A stretch of DNA of 15,668 nt from Dunaliella salina (GCA_002284615.2 MU069484.1:656830-672497); one strand, 5' to 3'; shown: positions 8,703 to 15,668, numbered from the stretch's first letter. The notes: a model not told the origin generated them from the letters alone. Numbers and translations: made by a program.

Positions 8703-10244
8703 CAGAGCCAACAAACTCTTCCACCACTAACATCATCCAGCCCTCATCTGGAACGCAAAGTTGAAAACTGGAGAGAGTGGGCATACACAGACGGCAGCTG
8801 TCATGTACACAATGGAAAACAATTGATTGGTGCAGGGGTCTACCACCCTGCCAGTGACAGCACCAACCATGTCCAGCCGAATGGAGCAGGAATCACCCAT
8901 ACCATCACCAGAGCTGAATTGGCGGCAATAGCAGCTGCCATTCTCCTAGGATATCGTTGTATTGCAATTGTCACCGACAGCCTTTGCTCTTTAGAACAGA
9001 TCAGAAAGCAAATACTCTACCCAGAACTTCATTACCAGCATTTCCAAGGCCACATCCTTAAGTTAATCATACAGCTCATATGCAACTCACCTACTTCTAT
9101 TCATTTCTTTAAGGTTAAATCTCATGCTGGAATTGCCGGCAACGAATGCGCAGATGCCATTGCCAAGCATCAGGCCATTCAGAATGACGACACCCTTGCA
9201 GACATAACCTTCCCATGTGCAACCCTTGAAGGCAATCCTTTTCATGACACCACCTGGCTTGCCTTTGAGGAAACATCTTGCACTCATGCAAATGCTTCTA
9301 GACGCCGTAACCCACCTACCGTAAATCTCAAACACTTCTCCAACCTCCATGACGCTTTACGGAAACACATACACTCAAAACACAGACTTGGAAAGGCCAA
9401 CATGAACATGGGGTACTACTCTTTCTACCAGAGTCTACTCCCCAGCATCCACAAAAATATCAGTAATTCCTTTTGGACTGTGTCTACACTCTCTTTCAAA
9501 ATGAAGCAAAACATTTTCAAATACCGCACAGGTACCCTCTTCAATCAAAAACACGCGGTGCGCTTCAAAATTTCCACCAGCCTACAATGCCCCCTCTGTA
9601 AGGAACTTGACAGTGCCCTTCACATCTTGTCAGGATGCAAGAATTTAACCATGTCTGGTATGGTAACTGAGCGACACAATATTGCCAGCAGAATCCTCCT
9701 AAAAGCTATCAGCAAGGGCCCTCTTGGGGCAGGTATTGCCTCCATAGACATTGGCAGAGCAGACCGTCTTGCCTTGCAAAACGTACAGATCCCAGAACAT
9801 GCTGCTAATAGGACCCTCCCCAAATATATTTTCCCGCGCCGCTTCCCTGATAAGGATAGGCTCACTTCCAGCCGGCTTGATGCTCTATTGGTTGTTCCTC
9901 TGAAAAGAGCGTCTAGGTCGAATCCTCGTTATGAATTGAGAAGTGCAGGGGGGCGCGAAGGAAACAGGGAGGACTCAGCGCCAGGCACAGCCACTCCACC
10001 CACATCCAAGGCTCGTGACCCCAGTCAGCTCCACCCAGATCAGAGACATATCCACCTTGTAGAAGTCAAGTACTGTGAGGACACGCGGCCCAATAGCCAG
10101 CTTGAGGCCTCCAAGCAGCAGCACCGCGACCTTTGCCGTCATCTTTCTAAAGCCTCAGGTCACCCTCCATACTATCCTGTTAGGTGTGGGAGGAGTCATC
10201 TACACCCCACACACATTGGAGCCTCTAAAGGAGCTTGGTCTTGA
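8703..10244 (+). pseudogene. Copy B RNase H, zinc motif and PD-(D/E)XK-like endonuclease
   Basis: An open frame runs from about 8703. The earliest alternative start (TTG, 8823) lies inside the RNase H domain and is not the true beginning. RNase H residues are intact: D in TDGS (8790), E in RAEL (8916), D in TDS (8976), D in NECAD (9153). A CX2CX7HX4C zinc motif follows (9588-9638). The nuclease-like block has SRLDALLV (D at 9879) and HLVEVKYCEDTRP (E at 10062, K at 10068). RNase H would remove RNA from a hybrid and the nuclease would nick the target (family knowledge, inferred here). Near 10140-10165 a one-base shift moves the true frame to the next feature; the nominal end at 10244 is out of frame. 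Confidence 0.75.
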
Positions 10245-10407
10245 CACTTACAAGGCCACCAAGCTTGCTCGGAAGCTTCATGCTCATTCTGTCCTGTATA
10301 CCTACAAACTTGCCAGCACCAGACGCGCTATTGAGAAAACTTTCTTAAACTCTCATCAACAAGATCAGGCACGGGCTACTGCCAGTAACCCACCTGATCC
10401 CCACTGA
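10138..10407 (+). pseudogene. Copy B C-terminal tail after frameshift
   Basis: Frame 1 continues the protein with VTLHTILLGVGGVIYTPHT, LKELGLDTYKATKLARKLH and a terminal NPPDPH before TGA at 10405-10407. Copies A (LGVGGIIYTEH) and E (NENTLKPLMNQGL, and NPPDYH before the stop) show the same blocks, so this is the genuine end of the element protein. The family's function for this segment is unknown to me. Positions 10408 to about 10440 would hold the element's short 3' untranslated end. Confidence 0.75.
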
Positions 10408-10439
10408 CTTCTTGCTTCTGCTTTTTCTTGGTGAAGCGG

Positions 10440-10754
10440 ATACACGGTGCCTCAGCCCTAGGTATCCTCTTTTCCTTAATTGATGTGGGGAGTGTTTTCA
10501 CTGCCTGCGTAGTTTTTCTTTTCTTTTCTTTTCTTTTCTTTTCTTTTGTAGGCAATGATCTTTTGGATTGAGGATGTGTTCAATTCTTGTCGTGGGGCAA
10601 GGTTGACAAGAGCTGCCAGCCTGACAAGTGCAATCTTGCATTTGTTGTTCACCTTGGGGTTGGAACGACCAATTTTATGAAGAACCAGAAGCTGCTGTGA
10701 CGTGACGCAGGCTGGTGCAGTATGGAAGTCAGTTCTCTAACTTCGGGTTTGGGG
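10440..10754 (-). pseudogene. Copy C, downstream part: element 5' ORF fragment
   Basis: Minus-strand reading gives VTSQQLLVLHKIGRSNPK and KCKIALVRLAALVNLAP, matching copy B KRKIALNSLAALVNLSP without gaps in the core. It continues through IQKIIAYKRKEK, then a (TTTTC)n expansion, to AAAACACTCCCCACATCAA, similar at DNA level to copy B 4920-4950. It then meets the 3' end of copy B tail-on. If the solo-LTR block is removed this joins the part at 11629-12121, though one frame change and about 30 extra residues relative to copy B remain. It could instead be a separate fragment. Confidence 0.55.
10513..10548 (+). repeat. (TTTTC)n microsatellite
   Basis: About six TTTTC units within a T/C-only tract. 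On the minus strand it lies inside the copy C coding homology, replacing the few residues between IIHSIL and NTLP of copy B, so it appears to have expanded inside the dead copy and is probably not an element tail. Confidence 0.85.
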
Positions 10755-11628
10755 TGCACTTACAGATAGCTGACAAAATAACCAGCCCTTTTATACTGAC
10801 AGAGGCAAAGGGAGGCAGAGAGAGACAGTCATCAAGTCCTTACAAATACAGAGAGCCAGCAATTGACCAGGAAAGACCAGATAAAACTCACCTAAGAAAC
10901 AATTCTGCTCAAAGCAATTTATACCAGCCTAACAGTCATAATCTGGGTGTAATCCGGTGTCAAGCAAAGTTTTCCTGGGTTGGTCAACGGTTGGTCAACG
11001 TCCGACACATACACACACAAGGCAAGTATCTCCTAGCAACGAGCAAGCAAGTACAATCAAAAATAGAATTCAACGTCTCCAAGGAAATTGTATCTTCGTT
11101 CACTTGTTCTGTGTGTCTCAAGCAGTCAACATCGTCTTAGTTTAACACAGGCAAGCAATACCAGCAATGCATATCTCAACCCCAGAGTATGTTTTTCATC
11201 ACATAGCTGGCGTGTATTCTATGATAGCTGACTTGGACTGCGGTTGTCAGCTTGGACTGGCTGGAACCTTAACCCTAATCCACCATCATCATAGCCCGAC
11301 TGAGAGCTTTCCTCTGCAACATAAGGTGCAACAACATTTAAAGGTCTCTATCAGCTCAAATGCAAATTGTCAAGGGCATGCTCATAAGTAGTCAAGTTAG
11401 GTGCGCATGCATAATCCTCAGTACGTGCTTCATCAATCCAACGTCCAGTCTTGCATATCTGTGCACAGTCTCCTCTAATGCATATGATACGCAGGCATGG
11501 CTTAGGTCTCATCTACGTGCGAAGGCAACCTCAAGTTCAGATCACCCTAGGGTGTGTGTATTAATGCCTTCTCAAACAAGTTCTCTTTATGCAGCGCTGC
11601 GTTTAATATCACAAAAATGGTCCTTACA
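10755..11628. mobile_element. Candidate 874-bp solo LTR interrupting copy C
   Basis: The block begins TGCACTTACAG and ends GGTCCTTACA, giving the TG...CA ends of LTRs, and is flanked by GGGG on both sides (10751-10754, 11629-11632), a possible 4-bp target duplication. Removing it lets the minus-strand copy C frame run on as QLQAKHPKPEVREL, similar to copy B QLKNKHSKITAKRKIAL. A TTTTATA box lies at about 10789. There is no coding homology; the longest plus-strand frame (141 codons from 10715) crosses the boundary and looks random. TG/CA and a four-G duplication are weak evidence alone. An unclassified non-coding insertion is the alternative. Confidence 0.45.
10979..11000 (+). repeat. 11-bp tandem repeat GTTGGTCAACG x2
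   Basis: Two perfect adjacent copies inside the candidate LTR. Each contains the near-palindrome TTGGTCAA, which includes GGTCAA (TTGACC on the other strand), the core of plant W-box sites. A regulatory role is only a guess. Confidence 0.7.
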
Positions 11629-12121
11629 GGGGTGTTTAGCCTGAAGTTGAGAAACTGAGATGATGCCAGTTTTGCGTGGAGATGAAAACTCATATAGCCC
11701 ACTGATTCCCATACTCAGCAGAGGTTGCGTAATGCAGGTGATGAGAGTAGGGAGGTTGTGAGGAGGTGTTTTGTGCAGGGAGAGGGCTTCACAAATGTGC
11801 TCTATTCCTCCTTGAACACACTGTTACCATTTTTCATGAGATGAAGCTTGCTGGAGTGGATGTTAGTCAGCTGGCGAGCGTGCATGTTAAAGTTAAGATG
11901 ACGTTTATGTGCAGATTTGTTCTATCTCGTTTGGTGAGGTAGATTTCAGATAAAGTATTAAGGTTTTGTATCTGCTTATTTAGGAGGTTGAGGCTAACTG
12001 TGCAATGTATTACTGAGGGGTCCTCACGGCTGGAAGAGAGGGCAAAAGCCTGGCGTCTGTGGTGTTCCATACAGATTGAAGTGCGTCTTAGTCCAAAATT
12101 ATCAGGATCTTCACGGATCAT
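11629..12121 (-). pseudogene. Copy C, upstream part: N-terminal region of the element ORF
   Basis: Minus-strand frames give SLNLLNKQIQNLNTLSEIY, then LTKRDRTN (copy B PTTREGTN), KRHLNFNMHARQLTNIHSS (copy B KRQLDYCMRARRLMSVYSS), SSKLHL, EALSLHKTPPHNLPTLITC (copy B EALSLYKPPVHSFPTLIAC), ITQPLLSMGISGLYE and IISVSQLQAKHP. At least two frame changes and a stop separate these. It reaches further upstream than copy B, so it shows part of the true N-terminus, but no convincing start: the methionine at 12121 (MIREDPDNFGLRR) is possible only. DNA similarity to copy B is clear from about 11930 downward. Confidence 0.7.
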
Positions 12122-12531
12122 TGCAGCTGTGCATGTGTTTATTTTCGACTAAATCTTTCCTGTTCTTCCAAGTGCTGGCTAAAATCCAGAACTTGTATAA
12201 GAATCCTTGTATAAGAATCGAGGCACCTGGAGGAACAACTCTACTGAAAGGGAAAAGAAAGAAGAGGACGATGGTCCGGACAGTACAAGATTCTGAGAGC
12301 CCTTCATATTTGCTGGCAATCTCCCCGATCAGCACCACTGCATGAAAAGGGAGAAAAGAAAATGAATTACACAAGTCGGAGGCCGCGTGCATCAAGGAAG
12401 TAAAGTATATGCAAGTCAGAGGCCGGGCACACTAAGGGAAGATCTCTTAACTGGAAAGCTAGAGGCCTCACCTGAAGGCCCTCTACACCAAGACTAGACA
12501 CAGCTAGCCGAGGTAAGAGCCAGAAACAGAG
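12122..12531. other. Spacer between the copy E 3' end and copy C 5' end
   Basis: On the minus strand this is what follows the stop of copy E and precedes the first recognisable coding of copy C, so it may hold a 3' untranslated region and a 5' leader. Open frames of 89-94 codons on either strand here show no family resemblance. The only structure seen is the short repeat at 12372-12451 and a duplicated CTTGTATAAGAATC at about 12193-12218. Confidence 0.5.
12372..12451 (+). repeat. Two degenerate 40-bp units, also related to 15400-15425
   Basis: Two adjacent units each starting CAAGTC(G/A)GAGGCCG. The first contains AGGCCGCGTGCATCAAGGA (12380-12398), which recurs with one mismatch at 15405-15423. 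This suggests a dispersed repeat of unknown type. Confidence 0.6.
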
Positions 12532-13320
12532 CTAATGATAATCTGGAGGGTTGTCTGTCATGCTCCTGAACGGTCCGATTCTCCTTCTCCTGCTTTCGAC
12601 CATCACACGCCTGACAGAATGCCCTCTGAAGTCCCCTGAAGATGAAGATCATGCCTGATGTTGAAGGTGAAACTCATTTTTTGGGTTGAGCTTGGATGCT
12701 AGAGATTAAGTTTTTTGTTTTGTGAGGCCCTGATTCATAAGAGGTTTGAGTGTGTTTTCATTATAGACAAGGCCAGCCATACCAAATTAGATGATGTGCA
12801 GAGCCACTTTGTCATTCCTGTTTAGATTTCTCGAGGGGCGAGATTCAAGTCTGGTCATAGGTTGAGAAAGTTGAGCTGCTGCCCGTTCCAAAGTGATGAA
12901 GGGGTTGGTGTCGAGACAAAATATTGTTTCAATAAGGTGGATGTCCCTGCCTCTGAGAAGGGAAAAGGGTCAAGGTGGACTTGTCGGCCTGGGATAGAGC
13001 GCACAAAGATAGCATCAAGGCGGCTTTGGTGCTGGGCAGAGCAGCCAGTACCAGTAGGGAAAACCCAGTTTTTAAGGAGCACCTTGTGACATATCTTCAG
13101 GGATTTGTATGTATTGCTCCAGGAGCCTCTCATTACTGCAGGCATCCATACCAGTCAGGGATGAGCCTTTTCTATCAAATGTTCTGAGCATTCACCTGAT
13201 CAAGTCCAAACTCCTGAGCACACTCTTGCTATTTCATCAGACACCGGACTGCGACAAACATGATTTGCTGCCAATTTTTCCCAGTTTAAGTTTTGTGAGT
13301 TGAGTCTGAGTTTGGTTACA
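12532..13320 (-). pseudogene. Copy E: 3' end of a fourth element copy (nuclease-like domain and tail)
   Basis: Minus-strand blocks in changing frames: MDACSNERLLEQYIQIPED near 13090-13150 (copy B IDIGRADRLALQNVQIPEH), SRLDAIFV near 13010-13030, IHLIETIFCLDTNPF near 12905-12950 (copy B HLVEVKYCEDTRP), VALHII-stop-FGMAGLVYNENT (copy B VTLHTILLGVGGVIYTPHT), and NPPDYH before TAG at 12532-12534. The nuclease motif keeps D and E, but the lysine of E-x-K is isoleucine. Upstream of about 13180 similarity is weak, and no RNase H is recognisable. It lies head-to-tail with copy C on the same strand. Confidence 0.7.
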
Positions 13321-13865
13321 GGCACCAGTGTTTCCGCTCAGCCGCCCTTGGAAGCACCATGGCGATGTTACCTTAACCTTTGTTCTTTCCTATCCTAGCC
13401 TATCCCTTTCCTTTGCACAGGACATAACACTTTTCATTTGCCCAAGGGCTTAAAAAGAAAGGAAACAGGGAAGAGAAAATGGAATCACGCAGGTAAAGAA
13501 ACCTCTTCATCAATTAAGGAAAAGGAGACACATAGGCTCAAAGCTGTGTCCCTTCAAATTGAAAGTGTCCCAGGAATTCAGAGAAGTACCCTCCTCAGGA
13601 TTAGCCCAGACCAACAACTTGAAAGGAATCCTGAATGGGAAGGTTGCCAGAATGCACACTATGGCGATCTTCCTTGCTTGAAGATGATGGGCAACGCTAA
13701 CACTTGTAACTTTGAAAGCTTCCGCTGATCATGTGAACATGAATGGGTCCGGGGTCGATCGTTTAATGCTCAAGTCTTATTGTATGTCAAACCTGCGGCA
13801 TGTATTTGTGCTAACCCATGAAGATAGGCTGAGCTTTTTAGGTCTGGATGCACCCCTCTAATGCT
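13321..13865. other. Region between copy E and the COG3 stop codon
   Basis: No recognisable coding or repeat. Part of it must be the 3' untranslated region of COG3, which reads leftward. I see no clear AATAAA on the minus strand next to the stop; the nearest minus-strand TGTAA (the chlorophyte-type polyadenylation signal) is near 13315. A 96-codon plus-strand frame (13438-13728) is lysine- and serine-rich and unrecognised, probably chance. Confidence 0.5.
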
Positions 13866-14144
13866 TCAGGCGTGGCATATGGCATCCAGAATGGCAGACA
13901 GCTCCTCCTGCTGCTTCAGCGGAATGGAGGCAGCCTCGTCAGGGGTGTAATCAGCTGCAATGAGGGCCTGCATCTGGCTGTGCGCCTCAGCAATGCTGCT
14001 CTTGATGGGCTTGTACAGGATGATGTACGTTTGGGGGTTGGGTAGGTACGCGCGCAGCTTGTTGATGGTGGCAGGCAGCGGGCCAGCCAGGGCCTCATTC
14101 ACCTTGGCCACCATCTCCGCCACTTTGGCAGGCGATGCAAAGGC
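13866..14144 (-). CDS. COG3: COG3, terminal coding exon (conserved oligomeric Golgi complex subunit 3)
   Basis: Ninety-two codons and TGA on the minus strand. The exon opens with AFASPAKVAEMVAKVNEAL and contains LRAYLPNPQTYIILYKPIK, IAEAHSQMQALI and YTPDEAAS. Plant COG3 proteins end with this series: AFATPDKV..LVQKV, a YLxNPxT.xILFKPIK block, IxEAH, then YS.EE. COG3 is a lobe A subunit of the eight-subunit COG tether that captures vesicles recycling within the Golgi. The acceptor TTTGCAG precedes the exon in phase 0, although the CAG could itself encode the Q seen in plant proteins. Base composition is visibly GC-richer than the flanking relics. Earlier exons lie beyond the window. The whole visible intron is repeat (14145-15115). 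Confidence 0.85.
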   Translation of the reverse strand, partial: AFASPAKVAEMVAKVNEALAGPLPATINKLRAYLPNPQTYIILYKPIKSSIAEAHSQMQALIAADYTPDEAASIPLKQQEELSAILDAICHA

Positions 14145-14556
14145 CTGCAAACGCAAGACAGATAGGTTGCAAGGCCACCATTTCAGCCACCGTGGCAGGA
14201 GATGCTGAGGCCTGCATAGGCAGGACAGATAAATCGCATCAATCCTATCTTAGTCACCATGGCAGGCGATGCAAAGGCCTGCAAAGGCAGGACATATAGA
14301 TTGCATGAGAAACCATCTCAGCCACGATGGTTGGCGAGTTTGAGGCCTGCATATGCAGGACAGATAGATTGCATGGATACCATCTGAGTCTCTTTGGCAG
14401 GCAATGCAAAGGCTTGCAAAGGCAGGACAGAGATTGCAAGGACATCAACTCAGCCACCAGGGCAGGCGATGCAAAGGCAGGAGAAATAGGTTGCACGGGA
14501 AACCACCTCAGCCACAATGGCTGGCAAAACTGAGGCCTGCGAAGGCACTACAGACA

Positions 14557-14605
14557 AGGTTTCCTGATGGGCACTGCAAAGCCCTGCACAAGCAAAACAT
14601 ACAGA
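14557..14605 (+). repeat. 49-bp direct repeat, copy 1
   Basis: Begins AGGTTTCCTGATGGGCACTG and matches 14715-14763 with one mismatch. A degenerate third relative is at about 14901-14945 (GGCACTGCAAAGCCCTGCACAAG). The pair brackets a short-unit minisatellite and interrupts the 67-bp array. Confidence 0.9.
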
Positions 14606-14710
14606 CTACAGCACTACGGCACAGGCTACGGCACAGACTACGGCACTACAGCACAGACTACGGCACTACGGCACAGACTACGGCACAGACTACAGCACTG
14701 CAGTACTATA
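14606..14710 (+). repeat. Minisatellite of CACAGACTACGG / CACTACGG-type units
   Basis: About ten units of 10-12 bp based on CTACGGCA and CTACAGCA with variable spacers. Lies between the two 49-bp direct repeats in the inferred COG3 intron. An open frame across it is a by-product of the repeat. Confidence 0.85.
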
Positions 14711-14714
14711 GATC

Positions 14715-14763
14715 AGGTTTCCTGATGGGCACTGCGAAGCCCTGCACAAGCAAAACATACAGA
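14715..14763 (+). repeat. 49-bp direct repeat, copy 2
   Basis: Matches 14557-14605 with a single A/G difference, in the same orientation. Confidence 0.9.
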
Positions 14764-14938
14764 TTGTATTGAATGGCCACGATCTCAGCCATGATGGCAA
14801 GCAACGCTGAAGCCTGCAAAGGCAAGACAGATGGGTTGCAAGGACACCACCTCAGCCACCATGGCAGGCAATGCTGAGGCCTGGAAAGGCGGGCTTGGAA
14901 AGGCTTTCTGGCAGGCACTGCAAAGCCCTGCACAAGCA

Positions 14939-14966
14939 CAAGGGTTACAAGGGTTACAAGGGTGGC
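14939..14966 (+). repeat. 9-bp triplet repeat (AAGGGTTAC)
   Basis: Two full AAGGGTTAC units and a partial third. A local expansion inside the inferred COG3 intron; not a telomere repeat. Confidence 0.75.
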
Positions 14967-15115
14967 CTACAGCCCGAGACTCTGGCTGATCGGCTGCTGG
15001 TGAAACAATCTCAGCCAGCATCAAAAATTGCACAAGCACAACAAACAGATTGAATGAGGACACCAGCTCAGCCACCTAGGCAGGTGAGGCACGGGCCTGC
15101 AAAGGCGAGAAAGCA

Positions 15116-15593
15116 ATGTTGTTGTGGCGCGAGGGGTGAAATGCCAAAGCAAGCATGGGGTGCATGGTTCGGTTCTGTGCTCACCATGCTCCCATCAGCA
15201 AAGTAAGCATATTGATGGAAGGCTGGACGACCGGAAGGCGCTCATCCAAATCGTAAAAAAATGATTATGAGGACGAAACAGAACATGATATTCATGAGCT
15301 AAGGCAACGCTGTTCCAAAGGCAATGTCTAATGCACAAAATAAATTGATGCCATTTTCAATCATTCTGGGGGCAGAATAGAAAAGAACATTCTGCGCGGA
15401 CTACAGGCCGTGTGCATCAAGGAGAGGTTCCTTAAGTAGCAAGGTAACGGGGACTTCATAAGGGACAGCATGTAAGGGAATTATTTTTTGGTTTGCGCGC
15501 CTGTGCCTTGGCCAAACGACACAAGAATTTTGTTTTCATTGTGGCCTTTAATGAGACCTGGCCTCCCTTCGTATTACCATTTCATCTCTCACT

Positions 15594-15594
<1 letters not shown>
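15116..15594. other. Non-coding region, probably COG3 intron
   Basis: No recognisable exon. On the minus strand a possible short exon lies at about 15183-15220 (acceptor TCCAG, then FHQYAYFADGSM before GTGAGC), but it matches nothing I know in COG3. A 19-bp match to 12380-12398 lies at 15405-15423. The TTTTTTT near 15487 and TAAAAAAA near 15254 are ordinary low-complexity sequence. Confidence 0.4.

Positions 15595-15668
<74 letters not shown>
15595..15668. repeat. (AC)37 dinucleotide microsatellite
   Basis: Pure AC repeat to the last base of the window. It is the complement type of the (TG)31 at the other end and probably marks an assembly break. Confidence 0.98.

Larger units (their letters stand above)
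4485..10407 (+). mobile_element. Copy B: most complete LINE-like element (PHD, MTase-like, RNase H, nuclease-like), no RT seen
   Basis: Plus-strand blocks in order: N-terminal region (4485-5100), Pro/Thr-rich linker with two basic motifs (5100-5970), PHD finger (6472-6657), linker (7421-8050), methyltransferase-like domain (8088-8517), RNase H (8778-9180), zinc motif (9588-9638), nuclease-like domain (9879-10070), C-terminal tail ending NPPDPH-stop (10405-10407). Copy C extends further upstream than this copy, so B is also 5'-truncated. It holds a nested 650-bp transposon, three in-frame stops and at least three frameshifts. Two N bases (7580, 7905) are sequencing gaps. No reverse transcriptase motif (such as an F/YxDD box) was found in any frame. 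Confidence 0.85.
14107..15115 (-). repeat. About 67-bp tandem repeats built from the COG3 intron/exon junction
   Basis: Each unit (minus strand) has an intron-like part (TGCAACCTATCTGTCCTGC), an acceptor-like TGCAGGCC and an exon-like part resembling GCATCGCCTGCCA...GTGGCTGAGATGGT. Exon-like starts equivalent to 14144 occur at 14211, 14278, 14346, 14413, about 14478 (part deleted), 14536, 14813, 14880 and 15096; spacing is 67-68 bp where undisturbed. The real exon is the last unit in transcript order. Translated copies still look like the exon start (ASPATVAEMV, ASPALVAEL, ASNSPTIVAEMV). A 67-bp unit is not a multiple of three, so use of a decoy acceptor would shift the frame. Confidence 0.85.

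Noticed and set aside
10715..11140. Plus-strand 141-codon frame
   Set aside because: It crosses the boundary of copy C and the candidate solo LTR and shows no protein-family features.
12111..12395. Minus-strand 94-codon frame with a hydrophobic stretch
   Set aside because: No family resemblance, lies in the spacer between element copies, and overlaps an equally unconvincing plus-strand frame.
12862..13089. Plus-strand 75-codon frame (and 12975-13187)
   Set aside because: It is the antisense of copy E nuclease-like blocks, which align to copy B on the minus strand.
13438..13728. Plus-strand 96-codon Lys/Ser-rich frame
   Set aside because: No recognisable domain or splice context; composition is like the surrounding DNA.
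14404..14772. Plus-strand 122-codon frame with RHRLRHRLRHY repeats
   Set aside because: It is produced by the minisatellite and the 67-bp repeats and runs antisense to COG3.
14107..15115. CRISPR-like array
   Set aside because: The 67-bp units are direct tandem copies without unique spacers, and the genome is eukaryotic.
15183..15220. Possible upstream COG3 exon on the minus strand
   Set aside because: It has acceptor-like and donor-like ends, but the roughly 12-residue product does not match COG3 and such sites are common by chance.

Overview
This is eukaryotic nuclear DNA, most probably from a green-lineage alga (inferred). The only host gene I can identify is the last coding exon of COG3, a subunit of the conserved oligomeric Golgi complex, on the minus strand at 13866-14144. 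Its protein resembles the plant-type COG3 C-terminus. Almost everything else between about 100 and 13320 is a graveyard of one LINE-like element family present in at least four diverged, broken copies, with other mobile DNA nested inside them. The window begins with (TG)31 and ends with (AC)37.

Layout. Copy A (minus, about 4466 down to 100) is 5'-truncated and carries a proline-rich region, PHD finger, methyltransferase-like domain, RNase H, zinc motif and nuclease-like domain, all damaged. Copy B (plus, about 4485-10407) lies head-to-head with A and has the same order of domains. It is the most complete copy, but is cut by a 650-bp inverted-repeat transposon (6771-7420) with a perfect 18-bp terminal inverted repeat and an exact 9-bp target duplication, and it carries several stops and frameshifts. 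Copy C (minus, about 12121 down to 10440) is the 5' part of the same ORF and appears interrupted by an 874-bp solo-LTR-like block (10755-11628, flanked by GGGG). Copy E (minus, about 13320 down to 12532) is a 3' end containing only the nuclease-like domain and tail, head-to-tail with C.

The element family is the most interesting content. Comparing A and B gives this order: N-terminal segment, Pro/Thr-rich linker with basic motifs, C4HC3 PHD finger, a domain resembling the PCIF1-type adenine methyltransferase fold, RNase H, CX2CX7HX4C zinc motif, a D...EVK endonuclease-like domain, and a conserved NPPD(P/Y)H C-terminus. No reverse transcriptase is visible in either copy, although the domains on both sides of its expected position are present in both.

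The COG3 intron is the second point of interest. Upstream of the last exon (14145-15115) it is filled with degenerate tandem repeats of about 67 bp. Each contains a copy of the intron/exon junction itself: the 3' splice site plus about the first 12 codons of the exon. The result is an array of decoy acceptors. I see no tRNA, rRNA, CRISPR or prokaryotic features.
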